The notes beneath the pieces were generated by a model. The model was not told the DNA's origin, ran no database searches, and was given only the letters and a program-made list of their open reading frames with translations. A stretch of 13,557 nt of DNA, taken from contig CAKVDR010000013.1 of the NCBI GenBank assembly GCA_934726435.1, positions 1 to 13,557 on the forward strand. The letters run 5' to 3'. Positions within the stretch are counted from its first letter, which is position 1, and the number at the start of each line of letters is the position of its first letter. The translations under genes and the position numbers were made by a program. This stretch comes from an uncultured Eubacteriales bacterium (GTDB lineage: Bacteria; Bacillota; Clostridia; Oscillospirales; Acutalibacteraceae). Below, piece by piece: positions 7,894 through 13,557 of this stretch.

Positions 7894-8071
7894 ACTCAAG
7901 CACCTCCAAAAATGTTTAAAAAAAGTTTCTTAAACTAAAAAATTAATTGCATGGGCACAAATCTGCTCATACAATCTCTATACGTCTTATTTACTTAAAA
8001 GACCTAGCTATTGACCATCGTAAACAAAATTACGCAGGTGAGAACAAATTTGCTCCTCTTTACACTTTCTA
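7894..8071 (-). ncRNA. infC operon leader (probable L20 leader) with attenuator
   Basis: From the predicted transcription start near 8071 to the infC start, the minus strand folds into successive hairpins. P1 is 8040-8058 (GAG, bulged G, AGCA / TGTTCTC, loop AATT). P2 is 8014-8039 (ACC/GGT and CGTAA/TTACG separated by a 2x2 internal loop). P3 is 7984-8003 (GTCTT/AAGAC). A strong hairpin with a T tract follows (7937-7975), then the ribosome binding site. Position, order and final terminator match the L20 leader family known upstream of infC-rpmI-rplT in low-GC Gram-positives, in which L20 promotes premature termination. Assignment is by context and hand folding; the exact L20 contacts were not identified. 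Confidence 0.75.
7937..7975 (-). terminator. Attenuator hairpin inside the infC leader
   Basis: The minus strand reads ATTGTATGAGCA, a GATTTG loop, then TGCCCATGCAAT. This gives twelve opposed positions with one A-C mismatch and one G-U pair. TAATTTTTT follows at once. This is an intrinsic terminator about 45 nt before the infC start, placed to abort transcription before the gene. A smaller hairpin (AGTTT/AAACT, 7924-7936) followed by six T lies just after it and might add to termination. Confidence 0.75.
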
Positions 8072-8077
8072 ATTTAA

Positions 8078-8106
8078 AGTTTACATTACCTTCTAAAAAA
8101 AGTCAA
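8078..8106 (-). promoter_or_regulatory. Sigma-A-type promoter of the infC operon
   Basis: On the minus strand TTGACT (complement of 8101-8106) and TAAACT (complement of 8078-8083) are separated by exactly 17 nt. Transcription would start near 8071, giving a leader of about 175 nt. The -35 matches 5 of 6 and the -10 matches 4 of 6 consensus positions. The location, in the gap after the glycosyltransferase, is where the operon needs a promoter. Confidence 0.65.
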
Positions 8107-8138
8107 TAGCTAAATCAAATATTTTAATAAAAAGTCTT

Positions 8139-9125
8139 TTAATTTCCAGCTAACATAGTCGTGTCATATTTTTTTCTGATCTCACTATAGAAATCTGTTT
8201 TTCTTGCATAATCCCACCATGCTTTTCCACCTCGAACATTAACATTTTTCCAAGGCTTAGAAACGCAGTGTAAAACAGCAGGGCTATTATAAGCTTTTTC
8301 CAAATCGTCTTCAGTATAGCCATCTTTCAAACGATATTTTCCAGCTTTGCTTTTAGCTTCATTCACAGACGGATAATTATAAATACCAAATTTCGGAGGT
8401 AAAATTCCAATTTTTTTATAACACATAGCATTTATTGTAGTTTGATCATGCTGAATTAATTTTTCATTATTTTTTTCAATAAAATCTGAAAATTTCTTAA
8501 CCATATCATCCTGCCTGAGTTCTTTAAGATTTATAAGCATAACCCCAGCGCAAATGCAGTGGTCATTTTCAGTTGTAAAATCATCAACCGCATCAACATT
8601 ATCATCTAAAAATCCTTTATAATAATAGCCTTCCATGTCAATATCATACATTTCTTTAAGATCTGTATATGTAATCGTGTCTCCATCAAGCCAAATTATT
8701 TTATCAAGATCAGGGAGTAGTTCTGATAAAGAAAGCCTATAATATGTAGGAGTGGTAATATGACCTTTATCATTTGCATTTTTATATTTATCTTCCATAT
8801 TTATAAGGCTAACATTACACTTATTACGGTATTTTCTGCCTAAATTTTTAAGTTTCATCTTATTTTCATCATTAAATTCGCCTGGATGCATAATATAAAA
8901 ATCATACTTTGTTTCTTTTGCGGCATTTTCAAGAATTGATGTCATTGCCACTATTGTAGGGTAAGTATAACCATCGTCAAGAGCCATAGCAATAGGAATT
9001 CCTTCATGGCTTGCGCTCTTTTTCTCATAAATCCTAAAAACATGAAATATTAAAAACGAAACCCCACATAATATAAGGCTTACCCAAACTAAAGTATTAA
9101 TAAATTTGTTCATACTTCTATTCAT
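8139..9125 (-). CDS. Membrane-anchored family 8 (GT8) glycosyltransferase
   Basis: This 328-residue protein has the hallmarks of GT8 retaining glycosyltransferases, which transfer sugar from UDP-glucose or UDP-galactose-type donors. The catalytic core starts near residue 43 (IPIAMALDDGYTYP). YYRLSLSELLPDLDKIIWLD precedes the metal-binding DGD triad at 147-149. Further conserved blocks are CAGVMLINL at 192-200, HDQTTINAM at 226-234 and LHCVSKPW at 285-292, which carries the His and Lys-Pro-Trp motif. A hydrophobic segment at about 9-29 should anchor it in the membrane; soluble GT8 enzymes lack this, and its orientation is unclear. The ATG at 9125 is favoured over a second ATG four codons on because AAGGA lies 9 nt upstream. 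Acceptor and product (surface polysaccharide, lipid or protein) cannot be told. It is not in a visible polysaccharide cluster. Confidence 0.88.
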   Translation of the reverse strand: MNRSMNKFINTLVWVSLILCGVSFLIFHVFRIYEKKSASHEGIPIAMALDDGYTYPTIVAMTSILENAAKETKYDFYIMHPGEFNDENKMKLKNLGRKYRNKCNVSLINMEDKYKNANDKGHITTPTYYRLSLSELLPDLDKIIWLDGDTITYTDLKEMYDIDMEGYYYKGFLDDNVDAVDDFTTENDHCICAGVMLINLKELRQDDMVKKFSDFIEKNNEKLIQHDQTTINAMCYKKIGILPPKFGIYNYPSVNEAKSKAGKYRLKDGYTEDDLEKAYNSPAVLHCVSKPWKNVNVRGGKAWWDYARKTDFYSEIRKKYDTTMLAGN

Positions 9126-9224
9126 TTTTCAACATCCTTAAATATTATTTTTTTAAAGTTAAATCTAATAAATAATATCATTTAAGACAAAAAAATACAA
9201 CAAAAAAATGATTAATCATTTCGA
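9126..9224 (-). promoter_or_regulatory. A+T-rich gap with 16-bp palindrome between regulator and GT8 gene
   Basis: The gap holds a perfect 16-bp palindrome, AAATGATTAATCATTT (9206-9221), three bases after the regulator's stop codon. On the minus strand it can form a weak six-pair hairpin followed by T, so it might act as a poor terminator. As DNA it could be an operator upstream of the GT8 gene. A further copy of the ATCATTT half lies at 9177-9183. Only weak promoter-like hexamers were found (for example TTGTTG with a poor -10), so transcription of the GT8 gene from here is possible but unproven. Confidence 0.5.
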
Positions 9225-9509
9225 CTAACCATTCTTATTTTTTAAGCATTCAATGATTTCTTTTATAACGCCAACTTCTTTTTCCGAAAGGCCATCAACA
9301 TTCACCGTGGAAGTTCCGGGAATGCCCAAAAGATAATCAGCAGAAACGCCAAAAAGCTCTGAAAGTTCGACGACATATCTAGTCGAAGGAATTGAAATTC
9401 CAAGCTCCCATGCGTTAACGCTTGAGCGAGTTATGCCCAATTTTTTAGCTATATCGGATTGAGTTAAATTTTGATTTTTTCTTAATTCTTTTAATTTTTC
9501 TGATATCAT
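9225..9509 (-). CDS. Xre-family HTH transcriptional regulator
   Basis: This 94-residue protein is a small Cro/C1-type DNA-binding protein. The helix-turn-helix domain covers about residues 3-62: KLKELRKNQNLTQSDIAKKL, then the recognition helix region GITRSSVNAWELGIS, then the typical LSELFGVSADYLLG. A short C-terminal tail (GLSEKEVGVIKEIIECLK, 74-91) is predicted helical and could serve in dimerisation. There is no peptidase or sensory domain. A strong GAGGAGG is 4 nt before the ATG. It is divergent from the membrane-protein gene at 9676, their promoters share a -35, and a palindrome lies in its own promoter, so autoregulation and control of the neighbour are likely. This is an inference from arrangement, not a known regulon. 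Confidence 0.9.
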   Translation of the reverse strand: MISEKLKELRKNQNLTQSDIAKKLGITRSSVNAWELGISIPSTRYVVELSELFGVSADYLLGIPGTSTVNVDGLSEKEVGVIKEIIECLKNKNG

Positions 9510-9535
9510 AATTCCTCCTCAATTCGATTTTAAAA

Positions 9536-9567
9536 TTATCATTAAGACATTTCATTATCATTATGAT
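9536..9567. promoter_or_regulatory. Candidate operator: repeated TTATCATTA and ATCAT-T-ATGAT palindrome
   Basis: TTATCATTA occurs at 9536-9544 and again at 9555-9563, 19 bp apart, about two helical turns. The second copy overlaps an odd-centred palindrome, ATCAT-T-ATGAT (9557-9567). The palindrome lies between the -10 and -35 of the regulator's predicted promoter, the normal place for an autorepressor site. Binding by the adjacent Xre protein is inferred. Confidence 0.45.
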
Positions 9568-9582
9568 GTTTATACTTGACAA
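9554..9582 (-). promoter_or_regulatory. Promoter of the Xre regulator gene
   Basis: On the minus strand TTGTCA (complement of 9577-9582) and GATAAT (complement of 9554-9559) are 17 nt apart, and each matches 5 of 6 consensus positions. Start of transcription is expected near 9547, about 38 nt before the regulator's ATG. The -35 is the same DNA as the -35 of the divergent gene. Confidence 0.65.
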
Positions 9583-9603
9583 AGTTATTTTTTTGTTTAT
9601 AAT
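9576..9603 (+). promoter_or_regulatory. Strong promoter of the DUF4352 membrane-protein gene
   Basis: A perfect TTGACA (9576-9581) and a perfect TATAAT (9598-9603) are separated by 16 nt in A+T-rich DNA. Transcription should begin near 9610. The 5' leader of roughly 65 nt contains a stem-loop (9614-9644) and ends in GGAGGT and the ATG at 9676. Such consensus strength suggests high basal activity that would need repression. Confidence 0.75.
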
Positions 9604-9613
9604 TATAAATATA

Positions 9614-9644
9614 CACGTCTAAATTAAGTGCTTATTTAGATGTG
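9614..9644 (+). promoter_or_regulatory. Stem-loop in the 5' leader of the membrane-protein gene
   Basis: CACGTCTAAAT (9614-9624) pairs with ATTTAGATGTG (9634-9644) over 11 positions with one G-U pair, around a 9-nt loop. It begins within a few bases of the predicted transcription start. No T tract follows on the plus strand, so it is not a terminator. It may stabilise the 5' end of the mRNA, or the DNA inverted repeat may be an operator. Confidence 0.5.
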
Positions 9645-9675
9645 AAAAAATATAATATTGGAGGTAATAATACAA

Positions 9676-10443
9676 ATGGAAAATGATGTTCAAAACTCAA
9701 GCACAGAAAAAAAGAAAGATAACCTAGCAATCGCTTCTCTTATCGTGTCAATCGTAGCTATCGCAGGTTCGTGGATTCCAATTTTAAATGTTATTTCAAT
9801 GGTGGTTGCAATTATTGGAATAATTTTAAGCGTTTGGTCTTTAATCAGGGCTATTAAAAATAAATTTTCTATTGGAATGCCTATTTCAGGAATTATTGTT
9901 AGTTTGTTTTCAATATTTCTTATTTCTTCTATGTACACAAACTCAAGCACTTCAAAGAAAGTAAGTTCTTCAACAAGCCAAAGCACCACAAATTCAAGCA
10001 ACTCCTCTGAGAACAAAGCTAGTTCTGAGGAATCTAAAGCAGAAGAAAAAGAAGAATACAATGTTGGTGACACTATTGACTTTGACGGAAAAGAAGTTAC
10101 TATTACAAAAGTTAAAAGAAATTACAGCACAGGAAACCAATTTTTCCACCCTAAATCAGGCAATGAATTCGTGAAAGTTTACATAAAAATAGTAAATACA
10201 TCCGAAAATGAAGCGCACATTAATTCATGGGATTTCAAAATTCAAAACAGTAAAGGCGTGATAAATTCGTGCTCGCTTATAACTGGCGATCCAGCTGAAG
10301 ATGAATTAAGTTTTTCCACACTCGCACCGGGTGGGACCGCAGAAGGAGCAGTTATTTTTGAAGTTCCTAAAAATGATTCAGGTTTAAAATTGATTTATAA
10401 CCCATCGTTCTTCTCGAGTAGAAGAGTAACAATAAAACTTTAA
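9676..10443 (+). CDS. Membrane protein with C-terminal DUF4352-like extracellular domain
   Basis: This 255-residue protein has no known function. After a short Lys-rich N-terminus it has hydrophobic segments at about 17-33, 36-58 and 66-86, the DUF4190-like arrangement seen in small membrane proteins. Basic residues at 12-14 and 59-63 put the N-terminus inside and the C-terminus outside. A low-complexity Ser/Thr-rich stalk (about 88-120) and an acidic stretch (117-127) lead to a beta-rich domain (128-255). Its ending, LAPGGTAEGAVIFEVPKN at 216-233 and GLKLIYNPSF at 236-245, is characteristic of DUF4352 (telokin-like) domains. The ATG at 9676 follows GGAGGT by 10 nt; an upstream in-frame TTG at 9658 overlaps the ribosome site and is rejected. 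It is the only plus-strand gene, divergent from the Xre regulator and convergent with rpoC. Confidence 0.82.
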   Translation: MENDVQNSSTEKKKDNLAIASLIVSIVAIAGSWIPILNVISMVVAIIGIILSVWSLIRAIKNKFSIGMPISGIIVSLFSIFLISSMYTNSSTSKKVSSSTSQSTTNSSNSSENKASSEESKAEEKEEYNVGDTIDFDGKEVTITKVKRNYSTGNQFFHPKSGNEFVKVYIKIVNTSENEAHINSWDFKIQNSKGVINSCSLITGDPAEDELSFSTLAPGGTAEGAVIFEVPKNDSGLKLIYNPSFFSSRRVTIKL

Positions 10444-10487
10444 AAACAAAAAGAGCCCTCGGCCAAAAGCCGAGGGTAATTATTTTA
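10441..10487. terminator. Bidirectional terminator between rpoC and the membrane-protein gene
   Basis: CCCTCGGC (10456-10463) and GCCGAGGG (10469-10476) form a perfect 8-bp G+C-rich stem around a 5-nt loop. On the minus strand, leaving rpoC, CTCTTTTTGTTTTT follows, an excellent Rho-independent terminator. On the plus strand TAATTATTTTATT follows, so it can also stop transcripts from the convergent gene. The stem lies between the two stop codons and the flanking tracts reach into them. Confidence 0.92.
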
Positions 10488-13400
10488 TTCGAAATCAAAT
10501 GCGTCACGAATTTTCTGGATTTTTTGTTCTGGGATTGCATTAAAGTTTTCTTCTTCAGCCTTTTTGACTTCAACTCTGTTGTAGCAGTCAACGCCGGTTC
10601 CGGCGGGCAGAAGCTTACCGATAATAACGTTTTCTTTAAGGCCGATGAGCGGATCAACTTTACCTTTAATAGCTGCGTCTGTGAGAACTCTTGTGGTTTC
10701 CTGGAACGATGCCGCAGCAAGGAATGAATCCGTTGCGAGAGAAGCCTTTGTAATACCCAAAAGAACAGGAGTATAAGAAGCTTCTTCGAGGCTGGTTTCG
10801 CCGTTTGCTTTTTTTGTTCTAATGATTTCATTTTCTCTGATAATTTCAGATTTATCAACAAGCGAATTTTGAATAAGGCCAGTATTTCCTGGGTCGCTAA
10901 CGCGAACTTTGCGCATCATCTGCCTGATAATAACTTCAATGTGTTTATCGTTGATATCAACGCCCTGCAAGCGGTAAACTCTTTGAACTTCTTGAATAAG
11001 GTAAGATTCAACAGCAGCTTCACCTTTAATTGCAAGGATATCATGCGGGTTAACCGAACCTTCGGTGATCATTCCGCCTGCTTCGATATATTGGCCTTCT
11101 TCAACGCAAAGCCTTGAACCGTAAGGAATAAGATAGGTTCTTTCTTCGCCGCTCTTTTCATTATAAATAACAACGTTTCTGCTCTTTCTTACTTCTTCAA
11201 ATCTAATCACGCCGTCAATTTCACTGATGATTGCCAAACGTTTAGGTTTACGTCCTTCGAAAAGTTCTTCAACACGCGGCAAACCTTGAGTAATATCCGC
11301 AGAACCTGCGATACCGCCCGTGTGGAACGTTCTCATTGTAAGCTGTGTACCAGGTTCACCGATTGACTGAGCCGCGATTGTTCCAACAGCTTCACCAACA
11401 GCAGCAGGCAAACCATTTGCAAGGTTAGCACCGTAGCATTTTCTGCAAACGCCGTGTTTAGACTTACAATTAAGAATAGACCTAATCTCAATGCGCTCAA
11501 CACCCTTGCTCTTGATGAGTTTGGCATCGTTGTCGTCCATGAGTTTATCTTTAGAAATAAGAACTTCGCCAGTCTTTTCATCAACAAAATCTTTGCAAAG
11601 ATATCTTCCAACCAAACGTTCTTCGAGTTTTTCGATACATTCTTTGCCGTCTTTAATTTCAAAAACGGTAATTCCATGGTCGGAACCGCAATCATCTTCT
11701 CTTATGATTACATCTTGAGAAACGTCAACTAACCTACGAGTAAGGTAACCCGAGTCAGCCGTACGAAGTGCGGTATCAGCAGAACCTTTTCTCGCACCAC
11801 GCGAAGAAATGAAGTACTCAAGAACATTAAGGCCTTCACGATAGTTTGCGCGAATCGGAATTTCGATTGCAGCACCCGATGTGTTCGCAATAAGTCCACG
11901 CATACCTGCAAGCTGACGAATCTGGCTCATAGAACCACGAGCACCGGAGTCCGCCATCATGAAGATTGGGTTGAATTTATCAAGGTTATCTTGAAGTGCT
12001 TTAGAAACATCATTAGTTGCTTTTTCCCAAATTTTAAGAGTGTGGTTTCTTCTTTCTGAATCCGAGAAAAGGCCGCGTTTATATTGTTTCAAAATAGCGT
12101 CAATTTCCGCTTCTGCTTTGGCAACAATTTCTTTCTTAGCCGGAGGGATAACAGCATCACCAACAGCAACTGTGATTGCGCCTCTTGTTGAATATTTGAA
12201 TCCTAACGATTTAATCTCATCAAGAACTTCAGAAGTTTTCTTAGTCCCGTGGTTTTTAATGCAAGCATCAACGATTAAACCAAGTTGCTTTTTGCCAACC
12301 AAGAAATTAATTTCCAAATCTGCTGATTTTTCAGGGTCGTTTCTGTCAACAAAACCTAAATCTTGAGGAATCGGGTTGTTGAAAATAATTCTTCCAACAG
12401 TTGTATTAATGAGTTTTGTTTCGCCTTTCGGGTTTTTATGGCGAACTCTGATTTTTGCATGAAGGCTAATATAATGGCAAGCATAAGCCATGAGGGCTTC
12501 ATCAAAATCTCTGAATACTTTTCCTTCGCCGATTTCGCCGTCTTTTTCCATTGTTAAATAGTAAGAACCGAGAACCATATCCTGCGAAGGAACTGTAACA
12601 GGTTTTCCATCCGAAGGTTTAAGGAGGTTGCCCGAAGAAAGCATAAGGAACATTGCTTCTGCTTGAGCTTCCGCCGAAAGAGGAACGTGAACAGCCATCT
12701 GGTCACCGTCGAAGTCAGCATTAAACGCAGAACAAACAAGCGGATGAAGTTTAAGTGCTCTTCCTTCAACCAAAACAGGCTCGAAAGCTTGAATTCCAAG
12801 GCGGTGAAGCGTAGGCGCACGGTTTAAAAGAACCGGATGATTTTTTATAACGATTTCAAGTGCGTCCCAAACTTCAGGGCGGGACCTGTCAACTGCTTTT
12901 CTTGCAGCTTTAATGTTATTAACCGCTCCAACTTCAACAAGCCTTTTCATAACAAAAGGTTTGAAAAGTTCAAGAGCCATTTCTTTCGGCAAACCGCACT
13001 GATAAATCTTGAGTTCAGGGCCAACAACGATAACCGATCTTCCTGAGTAGTCTACACGTTTTCCGAGCAAGTTTTGGCGGAATCTTCCGTGCTTACCTTT
13101 GAGCATTTCAGAAAGAGACTTAAGCGATCTGTTGTTCGGTCCAGTTACAGGTCTGCCGCGTCTTCCGTTGTCGATCAAAGCATCAACAGATTCTTGAAGC
13201 ATTCTTTTTTCGTTTCTGATAATAATATCAGGAGCGCCAAGATCCATCAATCTTTTAAGACGGTTATTTCTGTTGATAACTCTTCTATATAAATCATTTA
13301 AGTCCGAAGTTGCGAAACGTCCGCCGTCGAGCTGAACCATAGGCCTTAAATCCGGAGGAATTACCGGAAGAACATCGAGAATCATCCATTCAGGTCTGTT

Positions 13401-13557
13401 TCCAGAAGTTCTGAAAGCTTCAACTGCTTCCAAACGTTTCAAAAGTCTTACCCTTTTTTGGCCAACAGCCAAAGTAAGCTCGTCTTTGAGTTCTCTTGAA
13501 AGTTTTTCAAGATCAATTTTTTGAAGAAGCTTTTTGATAGCTTCTGCGCCCATTCCT
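10485..13557 (-). CDS. rpoC: RNA polymerase beta-prime subunit (N-terminus outside window)
   Basis: About 1,023 C-terminal codons of RpoC are present. The open frame continues past position 13557, and its first visible Met lies inside a conserved block (MGAEAIKKLL), so it is not the real start. By family length roughly the first 180-200 residues, including the N-terminal zinc site, are missing. Counting from that Met, the catalytic Mg-binding motif NADFDGDQM is at 278-286, VDYSGRSVIVVGP lies at 167-179, and bridge-helix and trigger-loop sequences follow about residues 540-640 (MADSGARGS, AGMRGLIAN, GLNVLEYFISSRGARKGSAD). The second zinc site includes Cys in EDDCGSDHG and CRKCYGAN. No large lineage-specific insertion is evident, matching the short Firmicutes form. 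rpoB should lie upstream. A terminator follows directly, and the usual rpsL is absent. Confidence 0.98.
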   Translation of the reverse strand, partial: GMGAEAIKKLLQKIDLEKLSRELKDELTLAVGQKRVRLLKRLEAVEAFRTSGNRPEWMILDVLPVIPPDLRPMVQLDGGRFATSDLNDLYRRVINRNNRLKRLMDLGAPDIIIRNEKRMLQESVDALIDNGRRGRPVTGPNNRSLKSLSEMLKGKHGRFRQNLLGKRVDYSGRSVIVVGPELKIYQCGLPKEMALELFKPFVMKRLVEVGAVNNIKAARKAVDRSRPEVWDALEIVIKNHPVLLNRAPTLHRLGIQAFEPVLVEGRALKLHPLVCSAFNADFDGDQMAVHVPLSAEAQAEAMFLMLSSGNLLKPSDGKPVTVPSQDMVLGSYYLTMEKDGEIGEGKVFRDFDEALMAYACHYISLHAKIRVRHKNPKGETKLINTTVGRIIFNNPIPQDLGFVDRNDPEKSADLEINFLVGKKQLGLIVDACIKNHGTKKTSEVLDEIKSLGFKYSTRGAITVAVGDAVIPPAKKEIVAKAEAEIDAILKQYKRGLFSDSERRNHTLKIWEKATNDVSKALQDNLDKFNPIFMMADSGARGSMSQIRQLAGMRGLIANTSGAAIEIPIRANYREGLNVLEYFISSRGARKGSADTALRTADSGYLTRRLVDVSQDVIIREDDCGSDHGITVFEIKDGKECIEKLEERLVGRYLCKDFVDEKTGEVLISKDKLMDDNDAKLIKSKGVERIEIRSILNCKSKHGVCRKCYGANLANGLPAAVGEAVGTIAAQSIGEPGTQLTMRTFHTGGIAGSADITQGLPRVEELFEGRKPKRLAIISEIDGVIRFEEVRKSRNVVIYNEKSGEERTYLIPYGSRLCVEEGQYIEAGGMITEGSVNPHDILAIKGEAAVESYLIQEVQRVYRLQGVDINDKHIEVIIRQMMRKVRVSDPGNTGLIQNSLVDKSEIIRENEIIRTKKANGETSLEEASYTPVLLGITKASLATDSFLAAASFQETTRVLTDAAIKGKVDPLIGLKENVIIGKLLPAGTGVDCYNRVEVKKAEEENFNAIPEQKIQKIRDAFDFE

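Noticed and set aside
9206..9221. Palindrome after the Xre gene as a proper intrinsic terminator
   Set aside because: The stem is only six mostly A-T pairs, too weak to call as a terminator despite the following T residues; an operator is at least as likely.
9658..9675. TTG start for the membrane-protein gene
   Set aside because: It overlaps the GGAGGT ribosome binding site itself. The ATG at 9676 has correct spacing.
9690..10073. 127-codon minus-strand frame inside the membrane-protein gene
   Set aside because: It mirrors the repetitive Ser-rich and hydrophobic coding sequence of the plus strand. The plus-strand gene has a consensus promoter, a GGAGGT site and a DUF4352-like ending.
9225..10443. 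Toxin-antitoxin system made of the Xre protein and its divergent neighbour
   Set aside because: Toxin-antitoxin genes are usually co-directional and overlapping. The neighbour is a large three-helix membrane protein with an extracellular domain, and no toxin fold is recognisable.
8139..10443. Prophage or integrative element in the islet
   Set aside because: No integrase, transposase, att-like direct repeats or tRNA target could be seen; only an Xre protein hints at it.
10524..13292. Several plus-strand and off-frame open reading frames of about 60-160 codons inside rpoC
   Set aside because: They lie wholly or mostly antisense or out of frame to a clearly conserved rpoC, have no ribosome site or recognisable domain, and have low-complexity composition typical of shadow frames.
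1..13557. tRNA, rRNA, CRISPR arrays and insertion sequences
   Set aside because: No cloverleaf-like segments, regular repeat-spacer arrays or transposase frames were found on either strand by reading.

Overview
The window reads as chromosomal sequence from a low-GC Bacillota, most likely a member of the Clostridia. The evidence is a Firmicutes-type short beta-prime subunit, TrmFO instead of a SAM-dependent m5U54 enzyme, the order dprA-topA-trmFO, an infC-rpmI-rplT operon behind a structured leader, strong GGAGG-type ribosome binding sites, and an A+T-rich genome. Species cannot be named from this alone. All genes but one lie on the minus strand, so the window is best read from its right end to its left.

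Right end (10485-13557, minus): most of rpoC, with its N-terminus cut off by the window edge, ending in a strong hairpin terminator that also serves the convergent gene next to it. The usual partners rpsL-rpsG-fusA-tuf do not follow rpoC here.

Middle (about 8139-10443): a small accessory islet. A plus-strand gene encodes a membrane protein with three predicted helices, a Ser-rich stalk and an extracytoplasmic DUF4352-like domain. It is divergent from a 94-residue Xre-type regulator, and the two predicted promoters share one -35 element. Behind the regulator lies a membrane-anchored GT8-family glycosyltransferase. A recurring AATGAT half-site, including a 16-bp perfect palindrome, sits in the noncoding DNA beside the regulator and the glycosyltransferase.

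Next (6659-8106, minus): the IF3-L35-L20 operon. It has its own promoter and a leader of about 175 nt that folds into several hairpins and ends in an intrinsic terminator, as expected for L20 autoregulation. infC most probably starts at an ATT codon, the classic rare IF3 start. rpmI starts just after a stable hairpin and has no clear Shine-Dalgarno sequence. A terminator follows rplT.

Left (1-6566, minus): a tightly packed run of a SpoU/TrmH-family RNA 2'-O-methyltransferase, dprA, topA, trmFO, plsX and the 5' part of rnc. Spacings range from 8-nt overlap to 26 nt, so this is probably one operon mixing RNA modification, DNA processing and topology, phospholipid synthesis and RNA processing. 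plsX abuts rnc directly, without the acpP gene often found between them.

No tRNA, rRNA, CRISPR array or insertion sequence was seen, and no gap without a gene exceeds 300 bases. The most interesting parts are the infC leader with its duplicated motif and the Xre/DUF4352/GT8 islet with its shared-promoter regulatory region.
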